Below are positions 51,050-62,661 of a stretch of DNA of 64,000 nt, piece by piece. The first letter of the stretch is position 1. The number at the start of each line of letters is the position of its first letter. The notes beneath the pieces were generated by a model. That model ran no database searches. It saw nothing but the letters and a program-made list of their open reading frames with translations, and was not told where the DNA came from. The position numbers and the translations under genes were made by a program. The stretch is taken from positions 64,556-128,555 of the forward strand of contig CANNZV010003213.1 in NCBI GenBank assembly GCA_947561585.1. The letters are read 5' to 3'. Source of the stretch: Caprella mutica. Lineage: Eukaryota > Arthropoda > Malacostraca > Amphipoda > Caprellidae.

Positions 51050-51690
51050 AATAGAATAAATAAAATATTAATAAAATAAACAAAATATTAATAAAATACA
51101 CAAAATATTAATAAAATAAACAAAATATTTATTAAGTTGATAAAATATTTATTAAGTTGATAAAATATTTATTAAGTTGATAAAATATTTATTAAGTTGA
51201 TAAAATATTTATTAAGTTGATAAAATAATTATTAAATTGATAAAATAATTATTAAATAGTAAAATATTTATTAAATTATAAAAATTTATTGAATTATAAA
51301 ATATTTATTAAATTATAAAATATTTATTAAATTGATAAAATATCCAATAAATTGATAAAATATTTATTAAATTGATAATTTTTTTATTAAATTGATAATT
51401 TTTTTGTTAAATTGATAAAATATTTATTAAATTGATAAAATATTTATTAAATTGATTAAATATTTATTAAATTGATAAAATATTTATTAAATTGATAACG
51501 TATTTATTGAATTGATAAAATATTCATCAAACTGATAAAATATTTATTAAATTGATAAAATATTTTTTAAATTGATAAAATATTTTTTAAATTGATAAAA
51601 TATTTACCAAATTGATCAAATATTTATTGAATAAGTAGTATATTTATTAAATTAATAAAATGTTTATTGAATTAAAATAATATTAAATAA
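51050..51690. repeat. 20-bp AT satellite, about 30 copies
   Basis: The unit is AAAATATTTATTAAATTGAT with point variants. The left edge changes to AATAAAATAAACAAAATATT. Almost no G or C is present. The period of about two helical turns with in-phase A/T runs could bend DNA. Confidence 0.92.
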
Positions 51691-51779
51691 ATGAATTAAT
51701 AATAATTAAATTTATAAAATGTTACTTAATAATTGATAAAATTAGATAAATAATATAATTTTAATTAATTAATATTAAG

Positions 51780-53007
51780 TAAATCAATATTATGTTGCAC
51801 TATGCGATTGTAGGTTCAGTAGCAGCCAATTTTCAAGCTAACAGCTCCTAGTCGAGCTACTGGCATGCGAGTACAGTGGGATGCTGTCAACTGTCACGTC
51901 AGTAACTTGCAACGTTTAACGAAGCCTTAACTCGTTTATTAAGCAGATATACGAGCCATTAAATTTTACATATTCGTCCAATTCTATTTATTCATTCATC
52001 AAATAAATGCTCACTACTTATAAACACTTTAAACTCTCTGATGTTCATCATTCCAATAAATTACACGATTGAAGGAATCTCAAACTTTCTTAGAGAATGA
52101 AAACAGAACTTCATGCATCTTAATTCAGAAGAACATCCTGTCTGAAGAGTACAACTTAACTGTTTTAAGGGAAAGAGAAATTCGGAAGAACCTAATTATG
52201 ATTACAGTATTAAATTTACTATTTAACACCACAATATAATTCATCCATAATGAATTAAAACTAGATCACTTCATAAAACTAATTTTATTATAGCGACTCA
52301 AGAGATGAATAGAAAACTTATTGATTTTATGCCAGATTATAGGAAAAATGTTTTTATTGAAAGAATAAGTTCATTATATTATATATCAAGATGGTTCACT
52401 ATACATGATTTCATTAGAGAAGAGTCTATATCTATATTTTCAGAATAGAAAAATTCTATTAAATTCATCTCAAATATGGACTTTTTATATGTATAGACAT
52501 TAAATCTATATAGTATGTATACAGAAAATTGATTTACTGAAATGATTTCATATTAAAAGCCTTTCAATTATATATTTTATATTTTCAAACATATTACTTA
52601 TAATTTAAGCTAGTTATATCAACGATCATTCAGGAAATACGAGTTTCCCTTATTTGAAATACAAGAAAAATTTGTATTAAAGACCAATTTATCAATAATA
52701 AATATTGAAGACAAAAATCGGTTTAATGAATCATCCATTTTCGAAGGCAAAGAGGCAATAATACAAATTGATCCACGTTTTTTTTATGTATTGTCTATTT
52801 ATAAAGACATCGAAATCATCGAAACTATCACATTGAGCTGAATGAAGTCACAAACACTTAATTAACTTGTTCATGGAAATGGAATGCTTTTTGATCAATT
52901 AGCTTCTGGAAAAAGAAGTGATTTATAAAATAATCTTCCTAGTTCCAAATCCTGAGCGAATATGAACACTTAAGATCCATCAGCTTACAGACTAATGTGA
53001 GACAATA
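51780..53007. other. AT-rich DNA with one GC-richer patch, nothing recognised
   Basis: Positions 51795-51950 are less AT-rich (around GGCATGCGAGTACAGTGGGA) but show no frame or structure I can name. Confidence 0.5.
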
Positions 53008-53011
53008 TTAA

Positions 53012-53556
53012 CCCTAATGAGTAGTTAGATGTTTGTTTTCTAAGCACATCCTTTTTAAATTACATTATATCTTTAATGTCATACATTAAAATTCACTGGC
53101 CTTTCTTGACTTTGTTCCTACATAAATATCATATATATCTTTGTATTAAAAAGTTAAAAAGTATTTACGTATCGGCGTAAATATGCGTAATTCACGTAAA
53201 TTAGGAAATCAATTGCACTCTGGTGACGTGTGGTAATGTAGATATACAGTTTGGTTAGCCACTAAGCACATATAAGTCCACGTTTTCATGAATTAGACAC
53301 ACATGCACGAGATGTGATTAGGTCACACTCCACCAAATCCCAGTTCTGTTCTGTCTCTTGCCAATGTTTTATATACCTTTTTATTCATTTCTCCTTATAT
53401 GTTCAATTTTACTTTAAATTTGGTACTCATTTGTTTTGTATAAATACTAACAACATGTAAAAAATACAATATCGAATGTTTATAAATAAGACTTGCGTTT
53501 TTAAAACACATAAGTGAAACCTTCCTGATCATTCTGATAGTCAAATACATTTGGGC
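53012..53556. mobile_element. MITE M1 copy 3
   Basis: TTAA at 53008-53011 is followed by CCCTAATGAGTAGTTAGATG. The right end, CAAATACATTTGGGCTCAA, is a worn CAAACTCATTAGGGTTAA. Internal landmarks are present, including GTAAATATGCGTAATTCACG and GGTCACACTCCACC. Confidence 0.8.
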
Positions 53557-53983
53557 TCAAACGCTCTATAAGGGGAGCGGAGCAGCACGGAGTGGATTGG
53601 AGCGCCATCAATGAGGTTTAGTATTCGTATGCAGAGACGCTTGGCTTATCACACTGCGAGTGGATCGGCGCTGCATAAAAAAAAACCTTAATTACACACA
53701 GCTCTGGTTGTTGTGTGTACGTACCCTTTGGGTTAAGATGTTGAGACTTAGTAATCGATATATTAGAGGGGAAAAAATAGATCTGAGGAATGGTTATGGA
53801 GTAGACAGAATGTTACTCAATATTTATCAGGAAATTGTGATGTGTTATTTCAGAGCATTGAAATGTGATATAGTTTCAAAGGTTATAGGAGATCTAATGT
53901 TGACTAAATTGTTAAACTTAAGAAATAAATGGAAACACCCTTTGTGGTACATCACCTCAATCATCAAAAAAAATACATTTTAA
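53557..53983 (+). other. GC-richer block with a 107-codon open frame, unidentified
   Basis: The first 130 bp (GGGGAGCGGAGCAGCACGG, GTGGATCGGCGCTGC) stand out from the AT background and begin exactly where MITE M1 copy 3 ends. An ATG at 53660 opens a 107-codon frame (MDRRCIKKNLNYTQ...) with no domain I recognise. ACACACAGCTCTGGTTG is followed by an inverted TTGTGTGT. It may be the end of another transposon rather than a gene. Confidence 0.3.
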
Positions 53984-54933
53984 AAATAAAAACAGTAGGA
54001 AATTGATAACGTTACATTTTTTTTATTCGTATGTATTTTTAGCATTATATATCTTGTTATTCATTAAATTATAAAAAATTCTTGTCACTACGGAATAATA
54101 AATAAATTACGACCCGGAATAATTTAGAATGATTAAATGACGTTTCACAATTCTAATTAAAATACTTAGGATAAAGAATGAAAGACATGATCACGTTACT
54201 CATATTATAATTAGATTTATATACATTATACCAATGTTGCTACATTCTGTATATCATTAGCTAAATAATTCATAAATACAGCTTTCACAATAATTACTAT
54301 CTAGATTTTTTATCTAGAATAGGGGTTCAATCTCCTTATGTAATGAAAAACTTCATTAACTCATATACAAATTATAAATCTTAAGTGTTAAAGCAACTTG
54401 ACACATGGAGTATTTTTATTTAGGATTTTCTTTACAACTTTGCCTGGCGTCACTTTGTTTGCAATATATTAATGAAGAATATGAAACAAACGCTATGTCT
54501 CTAGTACTAAGACTGTATGAGTTAATGCCTCTTGCAGTCGGAAAAATAAAATTTTCATGAGAGCCAATTTACTGAAATTTTTGGTAAAAATTGTCTAACT
54601 TAAATAATTCTGGTTCTATAAATTAGCTTGGAAACTCTTATTTAGGCGTAGTGCCCTCTCCTTAATGCATCTAGTCAACAAATCATTTTATGCGAGACCC
54701 GAAAAAAGCTTCAATACCTGAGCAGATAGGTCTTTTGACCAAATTGACAGGAATGATTTAAAATATTGTCCATCTGTTTTTTAAGCACTTCTAGATTGTT
54801 TTTAGCTTTAATTAATATTTCAACGCGTTATCCGAGATCTTAACACGTTCAAATTTGATGGAGCCGGTCTCCTTAACTTGAGATTATAATGAAGTAATAG
54901 CTATTTTGAAATAGATTATTATCACAAAATCAT
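53984..54933. other. AT-rich DNA, nothing recognised
   Basis: I see no coding, RNA or repeat signal beyond a short CTAGAT hairpin near 54302-54320. Confidence 0.5.
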
Positions 54934-55457
54934 TCCCGCAATGAGTTTGACATGGGTTTTCTAAACACGCACTTTTTAAATACTTAATACCTCTCATTTC
55001 ATTTCTTTCTTGACTTTGTTCCTACTCAAATGACAATTGTATTTTTGTATTAAAAAGTTAAAATATATTTACGTTTCTGCATAAATCAGCGTAAATCACG
55101 TAAATTAGGAAATTAATTGTAGTGTATGGTGATATTTCGAAACGTAGAAAAACAGCTTAGTTAGCCTCTAATCACACATCACTCCACGTGTTCTGGAGTA
55201 AAAACACAGGCGCGATATGTGATTGGGTCAAACTCCACCCACTCACAGCTCTGCTCTCTCAGTTACCGATATCTTATGTACCTATGTATTTATTTCTCCT
55301 TATATGTTCAATATTTTAACTTCAAATTTGGTTCACATTAGTTTAGTATATAAATAAAACATCTTGTAAAGTTACCGTGGGTTCATAAATGATACAATTT
55401 TTTTAAACCAAAGTCAAACTTCCTCTTACATTCTGATAATCAAACTCATTAAGGTTT
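54934..55457. mobile_element. MITE M1 copy 4 (worn ends)
   Basis: The left end is CCCGCAATGAGTTTGACATG and the right end CAAACTCATTAAGGTTTT. All internal landmarks are present (TTTCTTGACTTTGTTCC, ATATTTACG, GGGTCAAACTCCACCC, CACAGCTCTGCTCTCTCAG). The flanking TTAA is lost. Confidence 0.8.
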
Positions 55458-55894
55458 TGATGTTATTATATAAACCCTTTTTAAGCTATTTATTCAATTA
55501 GTTGATTATGATGAATAGACCTGGAACTCTTTGTTATATTTTATCAATCTTCAACGTACTTATAAAAAAGTAATGACTATTTTGTAGATAAGGAATAATG
55601 ATTACTTATAAAGAAAGCTCTTGCACATAAATTTTACAAAATAGAGTGGACTAAATATGGATAGAGGATCAAAAAATACCAATTTAACTAATCTAATTTA
55701 CTGAATAATATTTAAAGAGAATTACAGCAAAGTTCCAATACTGGAACTACTTGTTGAGATTATTTAAGATTTAATGAACTATTGCAATACAAAAAATGGA
55801 GATCAGAAGAATATAAAAATATAAACTTTGAGTAAAACTTAATGGAAGTTTTCAATGGACAATAAATAGTTTATACCGATTGGTTATACAAAAT

Positions 55895-56165
55895 CGAAGT
55901 CTTAAAGAAGTTATTAAAGAAGATTTAAAGAAGTTATTAAAGAAGTTATTAAAGAAGTTATTGAAGAGGTAATTAAAGAAGTTATTAAATTTAATAAATT
56001 TAATAGTTATAAAAGTTATAAACGTTATAAAAGTTATAAAAGTTATCAAAGTTATTACATTTATTAAAGTTATTAAAGTTATTGAAGTTATTACAGTTAA
56101 TAAAATTATCAAAGTTATTAAAGTTAATAAGTTATTCAAAGTTTTTATGTTATTCAAAGTTTAAG
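55895..56165. repeat. 12-bp-type AAAGAAGTTATT / AAAGTTATTAAAG tandem repeat
   Basis: About twenty short units repeat. Long Ile/Thr- or Leu/Lys-rich frames on both strands here are repeat translations. Confidence 0.88.
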
Positions 56166-56506
56166 TTATACGGTTATACGTTATACAATTTTTATTTATA
56201 TCTAAGATTTATTTTAATGATAGTTTGTAGGTATAGATGGAAAAGAAAAAGGGCTGTCACTGAAAGTTACTTAAATATTCATGTCTTCTTAAAAAGCAAC
56301 AAACCTTCAGTTTATACTGCTCTCCCATTAGTTCAGCGGTGCACCCCGAGAATCTCAACCCGTCAGCCTTCTCTAAGTGTTTTAGCCTGTCATCTCAATT
56401 ATAACCATTACGTATAGCTCGGTTTAATTGTTGGACATCAAGAAGATTTTAGTAGAGTCGTTTTAAGACATTAGGTTTGGTTTGAAATCTCATATACAGT
56501 AGCGGA

Positions 56507-58140
56507 CAAGATGTAAGGGTAGGCAAAAACAATTTATCTAAACTTTAATCTCATATAAAGTACAAGACACACATTGAAATTTGCACGTATTTTCATATAG
56601 AGCTCATATATATTCGTATGAAATTTCAAGGCATTTGGACAATTATTCTAGGAATAGTTCCATATTTCACTTCGAACACTAAATTTTGCTGTGGTCAAAA
56701 GTTAAGGGTAGACACCATAAATTTTGAAATAATCGCGGATATTGGCAATTAACTTAATAATTTGTGAATAGTTCTTCGCTATATCACTTCAATACATCTT
56801 CTTCCAAAAAATTCTACTAATTTTGCACAATATAAAGGAGTTATCCATCTTCTGCTCATCCTCAAGAAATGTCCACAAGTTTACCCTCGGATACAGTCTC
56901 TATTTGTCGTTGCGAGAGATTTCGATTGCCACATGAAAATCCAACAGGATTGTGTAACATGGTGGCCGGTCAAAAGATCCCCGGTCATTTGATCCCCAGT
57001 CATTAGATCCATGGTCATTAGATCCATGGTCATTTGATCCCCATACCATTTGATCCCCATACCATTTGATCCCCATACCATTTTATCCCCGGTCATTTTA
57101 TCCCCAATCATATTTTTTGTTTGTTCATATATTTAGCATACAATAATTTATTACGATTTTTATTTCTATATAAAAATTGCTATTAACTATTTAAATAATA
57201 AATAAAACTTGTGAATTTCTTTATAATGAAACAAAATAACAGAATTCAATCAGCGAGAACTTATTATCGCAACAAAATTATTATTTTTATTTACAAATAA
57301 TTTACATTTTCAACTATTCAGAAAACATATTGGAGGTGATAGAAAGCTAAAGTTACGTATATTCACTTCGCAAGCTAAGTGAATATACCTAACTTTCAAT
57401 ATAAGCTGTTTTCTCCGAAACTATTACAAACATTATGATCATGTAGGTGGGATGGATTGAAAAACATTTTATGGTAAGTAGTATACCTAAGTTATTTTAC
57501 CATAAAAATATTTTATGACGCATGACGATTATTATAATGCAATAGTTACGGCAAAGAAAGTTACTACTCAATTAGCTCCTATACAGGAGAAATAATTACG
57601 AGACACGGTCCTGATTTATTTGATTAGTAATATTCGCTAGTTATAATAAGTGTGGGGTTTATCTGTGCATTTAAATTGATTTTACGATTGAATAGTGCTG
57701 TAATGTAAATTTGAACTTTGATACTGTTTCTTATTTGAATAAAAAAATGTTAAATTTCTTGTTAGCTGTTTTTACCCATATTACTTAGTTTCTTTAAAAA
57801 CTTCATCGACTGTAAGGTACATATTTCTATTATATAATAAATAAATAATATATTCACATATAATAAATGAATAGTAGGTGTATAAACGGAAAATATGACT
57901 GGGAATCAAATGACCAAGGATCTTTTGACCGAGGATCAATTGACCTAGACCCGTGTAACATATTGTGGCTCAACATAAGCAGTATGGAGTTGTTGATTCC
58001 AAACCGAAGAATAGTAGACTTCCAAAGCATTGCTGAGAGAAGATCATGCAATTCTTCAAATTAGCTTGCAAGGAAGCTTCATCAATTCTGGTCAAATTTT
58101 TCGTGAGATAGATGTCATGTCTGGTAGTATGGTGTCCCAG
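56507..58140 (+). mobile_element. Tc1-like relic, split by family C copy 2
   Basis: TA at 56505 is followed by CAGTAGCGGACAAGATGTAA, a Tc1-type end. AAAGTTAAGGGTAGACA at about 56698 repeats the outer GATGTAAGGGTAGGCA some 190 bp inward, as in the paired repeats of Tc1 termini. Joining the flanks of the family C insertion gives about 110 bp of frame before decay (RFRLPHENPTGLCNI and onward), but I cannot assign it. I found no right end. Confidence 0.45.
56961..57952. mobile_element. family C array-ended element, copy 2, 992 bp
   Basis: It starts GGTGGCCGGTCAAAAGATCC and ends GATCAATTGACCTAGACCC. GTGTAACAT lies directly on each side (56952-56960, 57953-57961), a 9-bp match that could be an 8-bp duplication plus one chance base. 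The left array runs to about 57105 and the right array covers 57896-57945. The interior aligns with copy 1 (TTTAGCATACAATAATTTAT, CATGTAGGTGGG, AATGAATAGTAGGTGT). The frame with GDQMT-type repeats is an array translation. Confidence 0.9.
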
Positions 58141-58312
58141 TTATCTTTAATCAATAGTTATTTTTAATCTTTAATCCATAATTTTTTTAAATCTTTAATC
58201 CATGGTTATTTTAATCTTTAATCAAAAGTTAATTTTAACCTTTAATCAGTAGTTATTTTTAATCTATAATCAATAGTTATTTTTATTCTTTAATTCAATA
58301 GTTATTTTTCAT
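58141..58312. repeat. about 24-bp tandem repeat
   Basis: About seven units of the type AGTTATTTTTAATCTTTAAT, with variable ends. Confidence 0.85.
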
Positions 58313-59179
58313 AAGCCTATTCAGAAAGTGATCTCAGTTACACATGGAACAGAAGTATAAAATATAGGGTTCATTTCCTAATTCCGTTAGTTCAAAGTTT
58401 AGGCAAAATTAAATACACACGGAAGCCAACAGATCAGGTTGACCCAAAAAATATAACGTTCGTAATACACCCTAGAACAGTTTCAAATGAATATTTATTT
58501 ATAGTTTAAATGAAAATAATTTTACCTAGCGGAGTTTTCTGGATATTTAACGTTGTGTAAATTTTATAGGGGAAGGAGTGAAATTTGGGACGTTAAGGAT
58601 TTAACAACACTAAACAAAACCATACAAGATTTGTAATCACATACCCATATTTAGTGGACCATATGAGCAAGAATAGGGAGCCGCCATCCGTCAATCAGTG
58701 CGTAGTCGCTACATTTTAGCCCATCTAACAGGATTCAGTTCTTTCCATGTTACTGGTGTAAGAAGTTTATAGGGCGGTAATCATATTATATAATACTGGA
58801 GACAAAACATGCTAATTTGGCTAGCAAGGCAGTTTTCTATATGGTCCGATCTCAGATGAGTTGATTGATCCAGTAGTTGAGTATTTGGTTAATAATCACC
58901 AGTTGATAAGTGCATTAGTGGATAGGTAGATATAGTGGTTCAGCCTCTGAATCCTGACATCAATTTGGAAATGCTCGAAATCCCGTGAAATGCTCCGCCA
59001 TAAGGTTTCACCTGCTGATGATCTCAGGGAAAACATTATTACTAGTGGCAAAGATTTTCCGGTCAGTGAAACGAACCAAGGTCTTGTATAGATTTTAGTG
59101 TTATTTAGTAATATTAATCACTGCCAGAAAAATCCGCCACTCTTCAAATAAAACAATGTTATTATATTTGATAAATGAT
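58313..59179. other. unassigned DNA, slightly less AT-rich
   Basis: I see no frame, RNA gene or repeat that I can support. Confidence 0.45.
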
Positions 59180-59451
59180 GATGATGAGTTTGCACATCCC
59201 TCTTGAATTACTTTGTATCCTTCAAGTCATTTCTTTAAATTGATTTGCCTTTCTTGACTTTCTTCATACATAAATACAAAACAATTTTTCGTATCAAAAA
59301 GAAAAAAATATTTACGTATCAGCTTAAATCACGTGATAATTGTATTGTGGTGTAATTGTATTGTTGTGATGTGAGATAACGTAGAAATACAGTTTTTGTA
59401 ACCTCTAAAAACACTACACTGCACGTTTTCATGAAGAGCTGACACATGACA
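59180..59451. mobile_element. MITE M1 copy 5, left half
   Basis: It begins near ATGATGAGTTTGCACATCCC and carries TTTGCCTTTCTTGACTTTCT and AAATATTTACGTATCAGC. It stops in the middle of the consensus at GACACATGAC, exactly where family D begins. Confidence 0.7.
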
Positions 59452-60552
59452 GGAGTTTTCCCCGAAGGAATTTTGCCAGGCGGCATATTGCCCAGCGGAA
59501 TTTTTCCAGTGTGGAATCTTGCCAGGCGGATTTTTGCCCGGAGGAATATTCCCAGTGGATTTTATATTCCTAGGTTTAAATTGGTTAATTGGAAATTATA
59601 AGTATAAAATGTGAGATGCAACTTACATAAATATAAAACATTTTAATGTTACTTTAACATATATTTGTACTATGAAAAGTTTTACTTAAAAAATGTAAAA
59701 TAGCCACGAAATTGGAAGCAAAATGAGTTTGATTATACTAAAAATAATTACAGAATATCTTTTAAATTTGACTGTTATATATTTTGACAGTAGTTAAGTT
59801 TTAAATAATACTATATGTTTTTTTATTTTTAAAATACTATAATTTAGCAATCTTAACTGTGTTTTGCAATTCACTTACGGCTTTATTTACCTGTACAGTA
59901 CTTCGTGACGAGATATGACAATATGTTCATTAATACTTTCAATGATTTCATTAACGATTTCATAGTTTTCAGTCTTACATGAAGTATTAATATTCTTTTA
60001 AATTATGATATCTTTTTATAGACGCCATTGTGAAAGATATAAGACATTAGTTGTAAAAGAGTAAACATCAGGAACCAACTAATTACAATGAATGAATATA
60101 TATCCTACTTTTTCAAGTCGTATAATACCATTCTTAATATCTGTTAAATTGTAACGATTAAATAGTTTGCTTCTTAAATTATCGAAAATGTAGAATTATT
60201 GTTAGTTAGACTAACCTTATCTTTTTCAATTACGGTCATAAGTGAATTGTACAACAAGGTTAGTATATATGTTAAACACTTTAATTAAAATATGTTCAGT
60301 AATTATCTTAAGTAAATTCAAAATTAATTTTATTTTAATTTCCGTGACTATTTAATATCAGTTAAATAAAAAATTTCACATTTTATACTTATAATTTACA
60401 ATTTACCAATTTAAACATAGAAATACATAATCCACTGGGAAAATTCCGCCTGGCAAAAATCTGCATGGCAAAATTCCACACAGGCAAAATTCCGCCGGTC
60501 AATATTCCGCCGGTCAATATTCCGCCGGGCAAAATTCCCCCGGCCAAAAGCC
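59452..60552. mobile_element. family D array-ended element, about 1.1 kb
   Basis: The left array (59452-59566) has 15-nt units such as GGAATTTTGCCAGGC. The right array (60432-60551) has them inverted (GCAAAATTCCGCC and so on). The inverted repeat continues inward past the arrays: TTTAAATTGGT.AATTG and ATTATAAGTATAAAATGTGA are mirrored near 60375-60420, giving total arms of about 180 bp. It is non-coding. The minus-strand frame with GGILPGGILTGG repeats is an array translation. Confidence 0.8.
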
Positions 60553-61384
60553 CTAGAACTGGGTAAAGTAACCAGTGACCAAAAAGAGCGTAATAAACTG
60601 AATAGTTATTTATAAAGTTTGCATCTCCTCCAGATTGCAACCCCCCTTATCTATGGCATTTATACATTTAATTATGTATTTGGTATTAACTAAAAGAATT
60701 TGGATCTATTCCAGCCAATCTAATTTTTGTCACTACACACCACTACCATTCCTTTTTCTATGTGTATGACTCTAATCCAGCAATGTTTCATATTATGGAT
60801 TAAGAATCGTGTGGAAACTTCTAAAATTTAAAGTAATCACTAAATTTAACATGGACATAATTACAAATTAATCGTTAATACATTAACGGAAGAGATCACA
60901 GTGTGAAGCATGGTACGCAGTTTATGAAAATTTATAAAGTGGATTCTATAAGCTGTATTTTTCGATAAATTGATTATTTAAAAATTGGTATTAATTTGTT
61001 TCATTTTAGATAAGGCCACATACGTAACAATTAAATTGAAAAATCAAACACTCATAAAATTTCTTACCTATTCAATAACATACTCTATATAACAGCACAA
61101 TATATAATTTTGCAATATTTATAATTGTTACTGCAGTTGCACAACATACTTTAAAACTATTAAAAATTACTAAGCGTAAGTACATTGTACAATGTAAAGT
61201 CCTAATATATATGCCACGTCACTCCAAATTCAGATATTAGTATAGTCAGTTATATAATATTTTCTTTAATCCCTTGTTCGTAGAAGACAGAATATTGTAG
61301 GGATAAGAATTATAAAAATCTAACTTCGGGCAAGACTCTCATTTATTACCCTTTTGTTGTTGGTGTGAGTCGAGATTTTGTAAT
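60553..61384. other. AT-rich DNA between family D and the right half of M1 copy 5
   Basis: I see nothing that I can assign. It may be a further insertion or DNA joined by deletion. Confidence 0.45.
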
Positions 61385-61592
61385 AAGAGCGGGGTACACG
61401 CCTGTATATACTTATGTATTTATTTCTCCATATATATTCAACAATTTTATCCGAAATTTGTTACACATTAGTTTAGTATATATACTAACAACTTGTAAAA
61501 ATATAGTACCGTAGGTTTATAAATATGACATTTGTATTTTAAACACCTATTAAAAACCTTCCGATAAATTCTGATAGTCAAACTCATCAGGG
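61385..61592. mobile_element. MITE M1 copy 5, right half
   Basis: ATGTATTTATTTCTCCATAT and TTAGTTTAGTATATATACTA are followed by TAGTCAAACTCATCAGGG and TTAA at 61593-61596. This is the 3' half of the consensus, complementary in extent to the half at 59180-59451. Confidence 0.75.
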
Positions 61593-61596
61593 TTAA

Positions 61597-62661
61597 AAGT
61601 TTTTCATCATATCTAAACATAGCAAACAAGATATTTTAATGCGTTGGGATTGTAGTTAAAAATATTGAAACATAATATAATATAATAATCATTTCTGGGA
61701 ATACTATAAACGTATATACATTAGAAATGATAAAAGTTTGCTTTTTTCCCAAGTGCATTCAGATAATTTGAGTTATTTGTATATGCATTATTTACATTTA
61801 TATTAAAAATAATACACACAATGGATCTAATTATTAAAAATCTCTCATAATGAAAAATACTGTAGTAAGACATATTGACACATTACTTCGAATGGGTAGA
61901 CTATATTTATTTTGTAGTATATTTCAATATTCAATACATATTTTATTTTAAAAGCACTTTTAAATAATCTGAAAAAATAAAGACACGAACATAAATGATT
62001 CATAATATATTATTGTTGACCTTTCCTTTATATTCAACAAAAACATGTTTGTGAGCAGCCATTCTAGTACAAACCTGTACATTTTTGTTTTCTGCTGCCC
62101 TTTGGTTTCTAGTTAGTACTCTGAAAATATTCTTTAAAATGCACAGATTTTCTGCCAGAGTCTCCAAAAGTTTTTGTCCACAGTAGCTTCTGATTTTGAC
62201 AGAATTCTGTCATCGTGATATCTAGGAAATAAAGGTTTCATCATTACAGAGAAAACACATTCGGTATCTAACAATATAGAAAAGTTTATACAGCAGACCC
62301 GCAAAAATGTTAATATTAATATAGCCATTACATTATATACATATATTTTGAAATACAACTAAAACTTTGAATTAATGTAATAGAAAATATATATCAATTA
62401 ATAATTTTCCTAGAAAACTTTGTAGAATAACTATTCTCAATCAGTTTTCATTTAATTCTCTCTCGCAGTACATTGGCACAGTAACATTTTAGATTGACAT
62501 ACCCAAAACGTGTTTGTGCAACGGGTTCAATATTGTAAATAAATATTGAAAACTCACAGGCTGATAAATAGCGGTTGATACTCATTATATGATTCAATGG
62601 TGCAGCGCGTTTGTTTTAAATCTCTCCTACATCGTTATGGACATACATAATGACGGCACTA
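61597..62661. other. AT-rich DNA, nothing recognised
   Basis: I find no supported coding or repeat feature. Confidence 0.5.

Noticed and set aside
55852..56417. Long Ile/Thr-rich and Leu/Lys-rich frames on opposite strands
   Set aside because: Both are translations of the 12-bp-type tandem repeat at 55895-56165.
56881..57111. Open frame with GDQMTMDLMT-type repeats on the minus strand
   Set aside because: It is the translation of the family C 15-nt array, whose period is a multiple of three and therefore keeps frames open.
1..58312. CRISPR-like arrays (regular short repeats at several places)
   Set aside because: Repeats are contiguous, with no unique spacers and no cas genes. The DNA is clearly eukaryotic in character.
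60389..60640. Minus-strand frame with GGILPGGILTGG repeats that looks like a structural protein
   Set aside because: It coincides with the family D right array, and the same effect appears in arrays of the other families.
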